A program made the position numbers and the translations under genes. From Domibacillus enclensis (lineage in GTDB: Bacteria > Bacillota > Bacilli > Bacillales > Domibacillaceae): a stretch of 64,000 nucleotides of DNA. The DNA is taken from positions 186,001 through 250,000 of the forward strand of contig NZ_FTLX01000005.1 in NCBI RefSeq assembly GCF_900156125.1, given 5' to 3'. Below are positions 18,113-28,839 of this stretch, in pieces. Below the pieces are notes generated by a model, which was given only the letters and a program-made list of their open reading frames with translations, did not search any database and had not been told where the DNA came from. Position 1 is the stretch's first letter; the number at the start of each line of letters is the position of its first letter.

Positions 18113-18472
18113 ATGATGGTGGAAAAAACGATTATCGTCGAAGGGTCATCTGATCGAAAGCGGGTAGCCCAAATTGTGCAGGAGCCAATTGAAATTATTT
18201 GTACGAACGGGACCATTGGTGTTTCACGTCTGGATGAGCTGGTGGATGAACTGTTTGAACGGGATGTTTACATTTTGGTTGACGCAGATGCGTCCGGTGA
18301 AAAGCTGCGCCGGCAATTTATGCGAGAGCTTCCCCACGCCCGTCACCTTTATATCGACCGCGGCTACAAAGAAGTAGCATCAGCACCGCATCGTCATCTG
18401 GCCGGAATTTTAATGAGTGCCGATATCGATGTGCGCGGTGAGTATTTACAAAAAGAAGGAGCACAAACGTAA
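18113..18472 (+). CDS. yusF: Toprim-domain protein YusF
   Basis: 119 residues. ATG 18113 is chosen because GGGGTGA lies about 6 bp upstream; ATG 18116 and a TTG at 18107 are alternatives. The protein is essentially one Toprim domain: the conserved glutamate in IIVEGSSD and the DxD in VYILVDADASGEKLR. Such stand-alone Toprim proteins resemble the RNase M5/primase fold and may cut or bind nucleic acid; YusF's role is not established. It lies between gcvH and yusE. Confidence 0.85.
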   Translation: MMVEKTIIVEGSSDRKRVAQIVQEPIEIICTNGTIGVSRLDELVDELFERDVYILVDADASGEKLRRQFMRELPHARHLYIDRGYKEVASAPHRHLAGILMSADIDVRGEYLQKEGAQT

Positions 18473-18772
18473 ATGAACACAGCTCAGCCGATTCAGGAAA
18501 TGTTAAAAAAACCGAAAGCAGCTCTTTATTTATATACTCCGATGTGCGGCACGTGCCAGGTAGCGGGGAAAATGCTGGATGTCATTGAGGCAATGAAGGT
18601 TGAAGTGCCAATTGAACGGATCAATTTGAATTACCACGAAGAATTATCCCAGCAGTTTGAAGTGGAAAGTGTGCCGTGTTTGCTTTTGCTTCAAGAAGGG
18701 AAGCTAAGTAAGAAAATTTACGCTTTTCAGTCAGTTCCATATATATATGAAGAAATACAGTCGTTTTCATAA
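18473..18772 (+). CDS. yusE: Thioredoxin-like protein YusE
   Basis: 99 residues, ATG directly after the yusF stop, with AGAAGGAGC upstream. A short thioredoxin fold with CGTC at residues 25-28 in YTPMCGTCQVAG and a cis-proline motif SVPCLLLL. Probably a cytoplasmic thiol-disulfide exchange protein. A hairpin (ATTCCG...CGGAAT) follows at about 18773-18795 but lacks a long T-run. Confidence 0.85.
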   Translation: MNTAQPIQEMLKKPKAALYLYTPMCGTCQVAGKMLDVIEAMKVEVPIERINLNYHEELSQQFEVESVPCLLLLQEGKLSKKIYAFQSVPYIYEEIQSFS

Positions 18773-18808
18773 TTCCGCCGAATTTTGTCGGAATTTGAAC
18801 ATCGATTG

Positions 18809-18838
18809 TTGACATGACTGCAAGTGCGGTGGTAAAAT
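18809..18838 (+). promoter_or_regulatory. metNPQ sigma-A promoter
   Basis: TTGACA (18809-18814), 18 bp, TAAAAT (18833-18838), about 20 bp before the S-box aptamer. Confidence 0.8.
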
Positions 18839-18858
18839 CCATTCATAATTAATAGCGA

Positions 18859-19020
18859 CTCTTATCAAGAGCGGCAGAGGGAATGTGCCCGATGAAGCCC
18901 GGCAACCGTCTATAATAGAAAAGGTGCCAAATCACACGAAGCAGTATGCTCCGGAAGATGAGAGAAAGGAATTTGAACGCAAAGCCTTTCTGTCATTATG
19001 GGCAGACAGGCTTTTTTTTT
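18859..19020 (+). promoter_or_regulatory. SAM-I riboswitch (S-box) with terminator
   Basis: The aptamer runs 18859-18964: P1 strands CTCTTATC and GATGAGAG, the S-box core AGAGGGA...GATGAAGCCCGGCAACC and AAGGTGCCAA are all present. The expression platform ends in a terminator, AAAGCC (18981-18986) and TGTC paired with GACAGGCTTT (19005-19014), then nine T. High S-adenosylmethionine should stop transcription before metN. Confidence 0.96.
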
Positions 19021-19037
19021 GGAAAGGAAGTGATCCC

Positions 19038-20063
19038 ATGATCAAGATTAATCAAGCAAAAAAGATTTTTCAAACGAAAAATGGTCCTGTAAAGGCTGTT
19101 GATGATATAAACCTGTCTGTTCAAGAAGGAGAAATTTTTGGCATGATCGGCTACAGCGGCGCTGGGAAAAGCACGCTGATTCGGATGCTGAATGGGCTTG
19201 AAACGCCAACAGAAGGGTCCGTCACTGTAGCTGGGCGGACGATTTCATCCATCAAAGGATCAGAGCTCCGGAAAGCACGGCAGGAAATCGGCATGATCTT
19301 TCAGCATTTTAACCTTCTTTGGTCTCGTACGGTTCGGGACAACATTGCATTTCCACTTGAAATTGCGGGTGTCTCAAAAGCCGAACGAAACAAACGTGTC
19401 GATGAGCTGATTGACCTCGTCGGCCTCAATGGACGCGGGGATTCATATCCTGCACAGCTGTCAGGCGGTCAAAAGCAGCGTGTCGGAATTGCCCGGGCAC
19501 TGGCAAATAATCCGAAAGTGCTCCTTTGTGATGAAGCTACATCCGCACTGGATCCGCAAACGACGGATTCGATTTTAGAGCTTCTCGTAGACATTAACGA
19601 ACGCCTCGGCTTAACGATCGTGCTCATTACCCATGAAATGCACGTCATTCGCAAAATTTGTCATCGCGTGGCGGTCATGGAAGAAGGTAAAATTGTCGAG
19701 CTCGGTCCGGTTCTAGATGTATTCCGCCGCCCGGATCAGCCAATTACAAAACGGTTTGTTCAGCAGGTCACGGAGCCGGAGGAGTCAAAGGAAACGATTC
19801 AGCATCTGCTTGCTGAACATCCGGATGGGCAGATTGTCAAGCTTACGTTTGTGGGCATTTCAGCAGAACAGCCTGTTGTCACAGAGTTAATTCGTTCCTT
19901 CAACGTAGGCGTGAACATTTTGCAGGGGAAAATCTCTCAGACGCAAAATGGTGCTTACGGGACTCTTTTTGTGCAAATAACCGGAGACCGGGCAGCAGTA
20001 GCCGAAGCAGTTGCATTTTTAGACGCGCAGCAGGTGGATTCGGAGGTGATTACGTATGATTGA
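19038..20063 (+). CDS. metN: Methionine ABC importer ATPase
   Basis: 341 residues from the ATG at 19038, which follows GGAAAGGAAGTGA; the frame is open further upstream only because it runs through the riboswitch. Walker A GYSGAGKST (38-46), signature LSGGQKQR (141-148), Walker B VLLCDE (161-166), and the C-terminal NIL (ACT-like) domain that senses methionine, from about residue 260. It powers D/L-methionine uptake with MetP and MetQ. Transcription is controlled by the S-box upstream. Confidence 0.96.
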   Translation: MIKINQAKKIFQTKNGPVKAVDDINLSVQEGEIFGMIGYSGAGKSTLIRMLNGLETPTEGSVTVAGRTISSIKGSELRKARQEIGMIFQHFNLLWSRTVRDNIAFPLEIAGVSKAERNKRVDELIDLVGLNGRGDSYPAQLSGGQKQRVGIARALANNPKVLLCDEATSALDPQTTDSILELLVDINERLGLTIVLITHEMHVIRKICHRVAVMEEGKIVELGPVLDVFRRPDQPITKRFVQQVTEPEESKETIQHLLAEHPDGQIVKLTFVGISAEQPVVTELIRSFNVGVNILQGKISQTQNGAYGTLFVQITGDRAAVAEAVAFLDAQQVDSEVITYD

Positions 20064-20724
20064 ACAATGGTTTCCGAACGTAGACTGGGAAAAAATGTGG
20101 GAAGCAACGTATGAAACCCTTTATATGACGAGCATCTCCGTCGTGATCACGTTTATTCTCGGTATTATCCTCGGTCTTCTTTTATTTTTAACATCTAAAG
20201 GACAGCTTTGGGAAAATAAAATAGTATACAGCATTACAGCTGTTATTGTGAACGTCTTTCGGTCGATTCCGTTTATCATTTTAATCGTATTATTAATTCC
20301 GTTTACAAAGGCAATAATGAATACGATCATTGGTGAAAATGCGGCATTGCCAGCTCTTATTATCGGGGCAGCTCCATTTTATGCCCGTATGGTTGAAATT
20401 GCTTTGCGCGAAATTGACAAAGGTGTGATTGAAGCAGCTCGTGCAATGGGTGCTTCAACATGGACCATCATCCAAAAGGTGCTTATTCCGGAATCACTTC
20501 CGGCGCTTGTATCCGGTCTGACGGTGACGGCGATTGCCCTTGTCGGCTATACGGCTATGGCCGGTGTTATTGGGGCCGGGGGACTTGGGAATCTGGCTTT
20601 CCTGGATGGCTTTCAGCGCAGCCGGACAGATGTGACCATTATGGCGACCATTGTTATTTTAGTGATTGTGTTTGTTATCCAGTTTATCGGTGATACAGCA
20701 GTTCGCAAGCTTGATAAACGTTAA
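20056..20724 (+). CDS. metP: Methionine ABC importer permease
   Basis: 222 residues, overlapping metN by 8 bp. Five or so membrane helices and the permease coupling loop EAARAMGASTWTIIQKVLIPESLP near residues 130-150. Same family as E. coli MetI. Forms the membrane channel of the methionine importer. Confidence 0.95.
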   Translation: MIEQWFPNVDWEKMWEATYETLYMTSISVVITFILGIILGLLLFLTSKGQLWENKIVYSITAVIVNVFRSIPFIILIVLLIPFTKAIMNTIIGENAALPALIIGAAPFYARMVEIALREIDKGVIEAARAMGASTWTIIQKVLIPESLPALVSGLTVTAIALVGYTAMAGVIGAGGLGNLAFLDGFQRSRTDVTIMATIVILVIVFVIQFIGDTAVRKLDKR

Positions 20725-20754
20725 TAATAATTTTATTTCAGGAGGAATGTCAAA

Positions 20755-21603
20755 ATGAAAAAATGGCTTTTAAGTGTATTTGCAACAGGAAGTGTACTCG
20801 CTCTCGCTGCATGCGGCGGCGGAGATGAATCATCCGATACAGCAACGGATTCCGGTTCGTCAGAAGAAGACAAAACGATTGTTGTCGGCGCGTCTAACAC
20901 GCCGCATGCGGTTATTTTAGAAGAAGCGCAGCCACTGTTAGAAGAACAGGGCTACGATTTGCAAATTGAAACATTCCAGGACTACGTGCTGCCAAACACA
21001 GCGCTTGAAGAAGGCGATTTGGATGCGAATTACTTCCAGCATCTTCCGTACCTCGAGCTGCAGGAAAAAGAGCAAGGCTATGATTTCGAAAACGCCGGCG
21101 CGATTCATATCGAGCCAATGGCTGTTTATTCGCAAAAATACAAAAGCTTAGACGAGCTTCCAGACGGTGCGACGATTATTTTGAGCAATTCGGTAGCAGA
21201 GCATGGACGCATTTTAATGATTCTAGAAGCGGAAGGCTTAATTACGATTAAAGACGGCATCGACAAAACACAGGCATCACTTGAAGACATCGCGGAAAAC
21301 CCGAAAAACATCAAGTTTGATTACGATTACGAGCCTGCTCTTTTAACGCAGCTTTATGAAAACGGCGAAGGGGATGCGGTCGTGATCAATTCAAACTACG
21401 CAATTGACGCCGGCATCAGCCCAACAGAGGATTCTATCGCTATTGAAGGAACGGACTCACCTTACGCCAACTTGATCGTGACACGTTCAGGGGATGAAGA
21501 CGCAGAAAAAATCAAGGCGCTTGTGGACGTATTAAAATCACAAGAAATTCAAGACTTTATCACAGAGGAATGGCAGGGTGCTGTCGTACCTGTAACTGAA
21601 TAA
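20755..21603 (+). CDS. metQ: Methionine-binding lipoprotein
   Basis: 282 residues, ATG after CAGGAGGAATG. The signal peptide ends in a lipobox LAAC with the lipidated cysteine at C20, followed by an acidic serine-rich linker. The NlpA family body starts with IVVGASNTPHAVILE and contains NYFQHLPYL. It binds methionine outside the membrane and hands it to MetP. Confidence 0.96.
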   Translation: MKKWLLSVFATGSVLALAACGGGDESSDTATDSGSSEEDKTIVVGASNTPHAVILEEAQPLLEEQGYDLQIETFQDYVLPNTALEEGDLDANYFQHLPYLELQEKEQGYDFENAGAIHIEPMAVYSQKYKSLDELPDGATIILSNSVAEHGRILMILEAEGLITIKDGIDKTQASLEDIAENPKNIKFDYDYEPALLTQLYENGEGDAVVINSNYAIDAGISPTEDSIAIEGTDSPYANLIVTRSGDEDAEKIKALVDVLKSQEIQDFITEEWQGAVVPVTE

Positions 21604-21611
21604 CAAATGGG

Positions 21612-21646
21612 AAAGCCTGGCGACCAGTGAGCGTCAGGCTTTTTAA
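21612..21646 (+). terminator. metNPQ terminator
   Basis: AAAGCCTG (21612-21619) pairs with CAGGCTTT (21635-21642), followed by TT. Confidence 0.85.
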
Positions 21647-21706
21647 TATAATGCCGCTTTTCTTGAAGATTGTATTTTCGAATAATTGCGAATTTGGCCG
21701 TATGAG

Positions 21707-21730
21707 GTTTAAATTGTGAGATACGGGTAT
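21707..21730 (+). promoter_or_regulatory. Candidate sigma-B promoter
   Basis: GTTTAA (21707-21712), 12 bp, GGGTAT (21725-21730). Both hexamers equal the sigma-B consensus exactly; spacing is at the short end of the known 12-15 range. It precedes two overlapping small ORFs and points to a general-stress transcript starting near 21737. Confidence 0.72.
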
Positions 21731-21749
21731 TATATGAGAGTAATCAGGA

Positions 21750-21766
21750 GCTCACATCGTGTGAGC
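21750..21766 (+). other. Leader hairpin before the small-ORF pair
   Basis: GCTCACA (21750-21756), loop TCG, TGTGAGC (21760-21766): a perfect 7-bp stem ending 2 bp before the ribosome site GAGAGAGG. It may protect the mRNA 5' end. Confidence 0.6.
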
Positions 21767-21778
21767 GGGAGAGAGGCT

Positions 21779-21892
21779 ATGAGACGGCTTTTGCGACTCC
21801 TGGCTGAACTTGTTACCATTAACCGTGGAAGATTCAGTTTCCAAAAAAAAACGAAAAGGATTGATTCCCCATTAGTAACTCACTTGATATGA
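21779..21892 (+). CDS. 37-residue basic peptide ORF, unknown
   Basis: ATG at 21779 follows GAGAGAGG at close spacing. The product (MRRLLRLLAELVTINRGRF...) has nine arginine or lysine against two acidic residues, and the first half could form an amphipathic helix. Its TGA overlaps the ATG of the next ORF by ATGA (21889-21892). A nine-A run (21843-21851) lies inside it. No family is recognised. It could be a real peptide or an upstream ORF that couples translation of the next one. Confidence 0.5.
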   Translation: MRRLLRLLAELVTINRGRFSFQKKTKRIDSPLVTHLI

Positions 21893-22065
21893 AGCACACA
21901 GAAGGTATGGAAAAAGCGATGCACGCCAATTATGGTGTCGGCTATGCGGAGTACAACCAGAAGCACGAAGTGAGAATGGAAGTTGAGCAGCAGCGCGAGA
22001 AGGACTATCAGAAGTCACAGCAGATGGCTGCTGACGTGAACCGTAACTTTACGAATCATATTTAA
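21889..22065 (+). CDS. 58-residue hydrophilic protein, unknown
   Basis: ATG at 21889 overlaps the stop of the preceding ORF. There is no ribosome site of its own close by (the nearest GGA is 28 bp upstream), so translation would depend on coupling. The product is hydrophilic and probably helical, rich in Q, E, K and M, with aromatic residues in HANYGVGYAEYNQKHE and a Q/E/K-rich centre. I know of no matching family. It lies downstream of a sigma-B-type promoter and is closed by its own terminator, so it may be a small general-stress protein. Confidence 0.55.
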   Translation: MKHTEGMEKAMHANYGVGYAEYNQKHEVRMEVEQQREKDYQKSQQMAADVNRNFTNHI

Positions 22066-22080
22066 TAGTGAAAAGAAGGG

Positions 22081-22110
22081 AAGCCGGCCGAAAAGCCGGT
22101 TTTTCTTCTT
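22081..22110 (+). terminator. Terminator of the small-ORF unit
   Basis: AAGCCGGC (22081-22088) pairs with GCCGGTTT (22095-22102), one G-T pair, followed by T-rich sequence. Confidence 0.8.
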
Positions 22111-22146
22111 TTATTTGAGAATACGGAAAGTAACCGGTTTCTACGG

Positions 22147-22175
22147 TTGAATATAAATTTCATTTGTTATAAGAT
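22147..22175 (+). promoter_or_regulatory. suf operon sigma-A promoter
   Basis: TTGAAT (22147-22152), 17 bp, TAAGAT (22170-22175), about 70 bp before sufC. Confidence 0.6.
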
Positions 22176-22243
22176 TGTAATGAGAATAAATTGAGAATAG
22201 ACATAATCGGTCGTCTCAGCCGATGAATACGGAGGGTTAATTA

Positions 22244-23020
22244 ATGGCACAATCTACGTTAACGATTAAAGATCTTCACGTCGCAATCGACGGGAAAGAA
22301 ATTTTAAAAGGGGTCAACCTTGAAATTAAAGGCGGCGAATTCCATGCGATCATGGGTCCAAACGGAACGGGTAAATCCACGCTTTCTTCCGCTATCATGG
22401 GGCACCCTAAATATGAAGTAACACAAGGCTCTATTACACTCGACGGGGAAGACGTTCTTGAAATGGAAGTAGACGAGCGTGCACGTGCAGGCCTGTTCCT
22501 TGCGATGCAGTACCCGAGCGAAATCACAGGCGTCACAAACGCTGAATTTCTTCGTTCAGCTGTCAACGCCCGCCGTGAGGAAGGCGATGAAATTTCACTC
22601 ATGAAATTTATCCGTCAAATGGATTCAAACATGGATATGCTTGAAATGGATCAAGACATGGCACAGCGCTACTTAAACGAAGGCTTCTCAGGCGGTGAGA
22701 AAAAACGCAACGAGATTCTTCAATTGATGACCATTGAACCGAAAATTGCGATCCTGGATGAAATTGATTCCGGCCTTGATATCGATGCGCTTAAAGTGGT
22801 ATCAAAGGGAATCAACAAAATGCGCAACGAAGAGTTTGGCTGCCTGATGATTACTCACTACCAGCGTCTATTGAACTACATTACACCTGATCACGTTCAT
22901 GTGATGATGCAGGGCAAAATCGTTAAATCCGGCGGAGCAGAGCTGGCGGAGCGCCTTGAAGCTGAAGGCTACGACTGGATCAAGCAGGAACTTGGCATCG
23001 AAGACGAAACGGTACAGTAA
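22244..23020 (+). CDS. sufC: Fe-S assembly ATPase SufC
   Basis: 258 residues, ATG after CGGAGGG. ABC ATPase without membrane domains: Walker A GPNGTGKST (38-46), the Suf-type signature FSGGEKKRNEILQ, Walker B IAILDEIDSGLD. With SufB and SufD it forms the scaffold complex on which Fe-S clusters are built. First gene of sufCDSUB. Confidence 0.98.
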   Translation: MAQSTLTIKDLHVAIDGKEILKGVNLEIKGGEFHAIMGPNGTGKSTLSSAIMGHPKYEVTQGSITLDGEDVLEMEVDERARAGLFLAMQYPSEITGVTNAEFLRSAVNARREEGDEISLMKFIRQMDSNMDMLEMDQDMAQRYLNEGFSGGEKKRNEILQLMTIEPKIAILDEIDSGLDIDALKVVSKGINKMRNEEFGCLMITHYQRLLNYITPDHVHVMMQGKIVKSGGAELAERLEAEGYDWIKQELGIEDETVQ

Positions 23021-23036
23021 TCGAGGAGGAACAAAC

Positions 23037-25997
<2,961 letters not shown>

Positions 25998-26009
25998 ATG
26001 AATACAAAG

Positions 26010-26045
26010 CAGAATGGGCGGAAACAATCGTTTGCCGCCATTCTG
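26010..26045 (+). other. Hairpin between sufU and sufB
   Basis: CAGAATGGGCGGAAAC (26010-26025) and GTTTGCCGCCATTCTG (26030-26045) form a long stem with two single-G bulges and a 4-base loop, with no T-run after it. It ends just before the sufB ribosome site, so a processing or stability role is more likely than termination. Confidence 0.75.
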
Positions 26046-26066
26046 TTCTAACAGGAGGAATGCAGC

Positions 26067-27464
26067 ATGGCTAAAAAAGCCCCTGAAATCGGCGATTACA
26101 AATATGGCTTCCATGACCGTGACGTCTCGATTTTCCGTTCAGAGCGTGGGTTAACGCCTGAGATCGTAAAAGAAATTTCCAAAATGAAAGAAGAACCGCA
26201 GTGGATGCTCGACTTCCGCTTAAAATCATTGGAGCATTTTTACAAAATGCCGATGCCGCAGTGGGGCGGCGACATGTCTTCTTTGAACTTCGATGAAATT
26301 ACGTACTACGTAAAGCCATCTGAACGTTCAGAGAAATCGTGGGATGAAGTACCAGAAGAAATCAAGCAAACATTTGATAAGCTTGGTATCCCTGAAGCAG
26401 AGCAAAAATATTTAGCCGGTGTATCCGCTCAGTACGAGTCTGAAGTTGTGTATCACAACATGAAAGAAGACTTGGAAGAAATGGGCATCGTGTTTAAAGA
26501 TACCGATTCTGCATTAAAAGAAAACGAAGAAATCTTTAGAAAGCACTGGGCAACAGTTATTCCGCCAACGGATAACAAGTTCTCAGCGCTAAACTCAGCT
26601 GTTTGGTCAGGCGGCTCGTTTATTTACGTACCGCCAGGCGTAAAAGTGGATACACCGCTGCAAGCGTATTTCCGTATTAACTCAGAAAACATGGGGCAAT
26701 TTGAGCGTACATTGATCATCGTCGATAAAGACGCAAGTGTTCATTACGTTGAAGGCTGTACAGCTCCGGTTTACACAACCAACTCTCTTCACTCCGCAGT
26801 TGTTGAAATTTACATCGCGGAAGGCGCTTATTGCCGTTATACGACGATTCAAAACTGGGCAAACAACGTATTTAACCTGGTTACGAAGCGTGCCGTATGT
26901 GAAGCAAACGCAACGATGGAATGGGTAGATGGCAACATTGGTTCCAAGCTGACGATGAAATACCCGGCTGTTATCTTAAAAGGTGAAGGTGCGCGCGGCA
27001 TGACATTGTCCATCGCTCTTGCCGGCAAAGGACAGCATCAGGACGCCGGTGCAAAAATGATTCATTTAGCGCCGAATACATCGTCAACCATCGTGTCAAA
27101 ATCAATCTCAAAACAAGGCGGGAAAGTCACATACCGCGGCATCGTCCATTTCGGACGCAAAGCGGAAGGCGCCCGTTCAAACATCGAGTGCGATACGCTC
27201 ATTATGGATAACAAATCAACATCTGATACCATTCCATACAACGAAATCTTAAACGACAACATCTCGCTTGAACACGAAGCGAAAGTATCAAAGGTATCAG
27301 AAGAGCAATTGTTCTACTTGATGAGCCGTGGCATTTCAGAAGAAGAAGCAACAGAAATGATCGTCATGGGCTTTATTGAGCCGTTTACAAAAGAACTGCC
27401 AATGGAATACGCCGTTGAAATGAATAGATTGATCAAGTTCGAAATGGAAGGGTCAATCGGTTGA
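26067..27464 (+). CDS. sufB: Fe-S scaffold protein SufB
   Basis: 465 residues, ATG after CAGGAGGAATG. Core subunit of the SufBCD scaffold, with the family motifs [28 protein letters not shown] and the C-terminal [24 protein letters not shown]. The conserved cysteine in VEGCTAP is in the region thought to receive sulfur. Last gene of the operon, separated from sufU by a hairpin. Confidence 0.98.
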   Translation: MAKKAPEIGDYKYGFHDRDVSIFRSERGLTPEIVKEISKMKEEPQWMLDFRLKSLEHFYKMPMPQWGGDMSSLNFDEITYYVKPSERSEKSWDEVPEEIKQTFDKLGIPEAEQKYLAGVSAQYESEVVYHNMKEDLEEMGIVFKDTDSALKENEEIFRKHWATVIPPTDNKFSALNSAVWSGGSFIYVPPGVKVDTPLQAYFRINSENMGQFERTLIIVDKDASVHYVEGCTAPVYTTNSLHSAVVEIYIAEGAYCRYTTIQNWANNVFNLVTKRAVCEANATMEWVDGNIGSKLTMKYPAVILKGEGARGMTLSIALAGKGQHQDAGAKMIHLAPNTSSTIVSKSISKQGGKVTYRGIVHFGRKAEGARSNIECDTLIMDNKSTSDTIPYNEILNDNISLEHEAKVSKVSEEQLFYLMSRGISEEEATEMIVMGFIEPFTKELPMEYAVEMNRLIKFEMEGSIG

Positions 27465-27470
27465 TAAGCA

Positions 27471-27503
27471 AAAGCCTGCAGATTATTCTGCGGGCTTTTT
27501 TTT
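27471..27503. terminator. Terminator shared by suf and the germinant operon
   Basis: AAAGCCTGCAGA (27471-27482) pairs with TCTGCGGGCTTT (27487-27498), followed by T. The minus-strand gene ending at 27483 uses the 3' arm as its last codons. Confidence 0.85.
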
Positions 27504-27719
27504 GTTCTTTTTCTTTTTGTATTCATGAAACAATGGAAGGGCAAAAAAGAAAAAAATGAAAATCGTTAATAGGCCAATTTCTACCGGGCCTATAATTTGT
27601 ATAGGTGTTAATATCGCAGCAATCGACGTTTTAACATCGAACTTCAATAACAGGTCCATGCCGAAAATCAGTGCGAAAAGAAAAAGGCTGATGAGTAATG
27701 CAATTCCGATGATTTTCAT
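27483..27719 (-). CDS. Small two-helix protein, germinant receptor D subunit-like
   Basis: 78 residues in two hydrophobic helices (about 3-25 and 43-64) with a lysine-rich C-terminus. Its start overlaps the stop of the GerB-type gene by ATGA. Some Bacillus germinant receptor operons carry a small two-helix D gene of this size and place; this matches in topology and position, not by a sequence motif I can name. It probably modulates the receptor in the spore inner membrane. The last codons lie in the shared terminator. Confidence 0.7.
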   Translation of the reverse strand: MKIIGIALLISLFLFALIFGMDLLLKFDVKTSIAAILTPIQIIGPVEIGLLTIFIFFFFALPLFHEYKKKKNKKKPAE

Positions 27720-28822
27720 GCGGGCAGTGCCTTCGTTTTTTTATTTTTAAAAAATGCGATAATCAGCAAAACAGCTGGTATCACTACTTGTACAGGAAGC
27801 TGTACATAGATGGTCGCAAGCTTCAGTCCTTCTTCGATATGTTCAGCATAGCTTCCGGCGATGGAAATGGAAGAAAGCAAAATAATGATTCCCATTGGGT
27901 AAATAAGCTGAGAAGGCTCCTTCACCTGAAAAAGATCAGCAATTCCGGAAGCGGCCACATAAAAATAAAGACTGAGCTTGAAGAAAATACCAATAATCAA
28001 AACAAGTAAAAAATACACGTCCAGTCTTTCAAGAAACTCAGCGAGCTCAATCATTTGGATAGTAGAAAGGATAGGGAACTGAGAGCGGCTCGTTAAATCA
28101 ACGCCAAGAACACTTACATTGATTATCATCGCGAAGGCGAGAGAAAGGCCGCTTAGCGTCATCGCGGATATATACACCCGCTTTAGCTTTTTTCGTTCAT
28201 TTAAATAAGGAAAAATCATCGTAAAGACAATGGCTTCACCAAAGGGCACGTAGAGCGTTTCCATATAGACGGTTTTGAATACGGCATAAAATCCGTTCTC
28301 TAAAACCGGCTGCAGCTGTCTGAAATCAATGAGACCGGAAGAACTGATTAAAACTAAAGCGCTCACTGTAATTAGTAAAAATAAAAAGAAAAGCAATTCA
28401 CCTGTACGGGCTAAAACCTCAATCCCGAATCGAAGGGTATAAATGACCAAAAGCATCAGCAGGGCATTGACGACAAATAAAGGTGAATCCGGATAGGTCG
28501 AGGTCACAAGCATGGCGCCAAAATCTCGAAGGTCTCGAGAAGCTAAATAGATAAAGTAAATCATGTACAGGAAAGCAAGCATTTTTCCTGGGATACGCCC
28601 GATTATTTTCTGTACATAACCGGTGGGCAGCATGTCAGGGTAATAAAGGTAGAGACGGTAGTAAATGAAAAACAGAAGAAATCCGCCCACCATGCCCATG
28701 ACAATCGAAAGCCATGCATCCTGTTTTGCTCCTATGGCGAGCGGAATTAAAATTGCACTTCCGAATTCAAATAAAGCGATCATAACAAATAATTGAAAAG
28801 CACTGATTTTTGCTTTTTCCAT
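27716..28822 (-). CDS. Germinant receptor B subunit (GerAB/GerKB type)
   Basis: 368 residues, ATG after AAGGAGCG. A permease-like protein of the APC superfamily with ten membrane helices; LFEFGSAILIPLAIGAKQDAW near residue 18 and RFGIEVLARTGE near 130 are typical of the spore GerB family. It likely forms the germinant binding pocket in the inner spore membrane. Gene order in the operon is A, C, B, D. Confidence 0.92.
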   Translation of the reverse strand: MEKAKISAFQLFVMIALFEFGSAILIPLAIGAKQDAWLSIVMGMVGGFLLFFIYYRLYLYYPDMLPTGYVQKIIGRIPGKMLAFLYMIYFIYLASRDLRDFGAMLVTSTYPDSPLFVVNALLMLLVIYTLRFGIEVLARTGELLFFLFLLITVSALVLISSSGLIDFRQLQPVLENGFYAVFKTVYMETLYVPFGEAIVFTMIFPYLNERKKLKRVYISAMTLSGLSLAFAMIINVSVLGVDLTSRSQFPILSTIQMIELAEFLERLDVYFLLVLIIGIFFKLSLYFYVAASGIADLFQVKEPSQLIYPMGIIILLSSISIAGSYAEHIEEGLKLATIYVQLPVQVVIPAVLLIIAFFKNKKTKALPA

Positions 28823-28839
28823 CGTGCAGACGCTCCTTC

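Noticed and set aside
18885-19037. Extension of metN upstream of 19038
   Set aside because: The open frame crosses the S-box aptamer and terminator; start at 19038 matches MetN length and ribosome site.
21843-21851. Nine-A run as a programmed frameshift site joining the two small ORFs
   Set aside because: Shifting into the frame of the second ORF meets a TGA within five codons, so no fusion protein would result.
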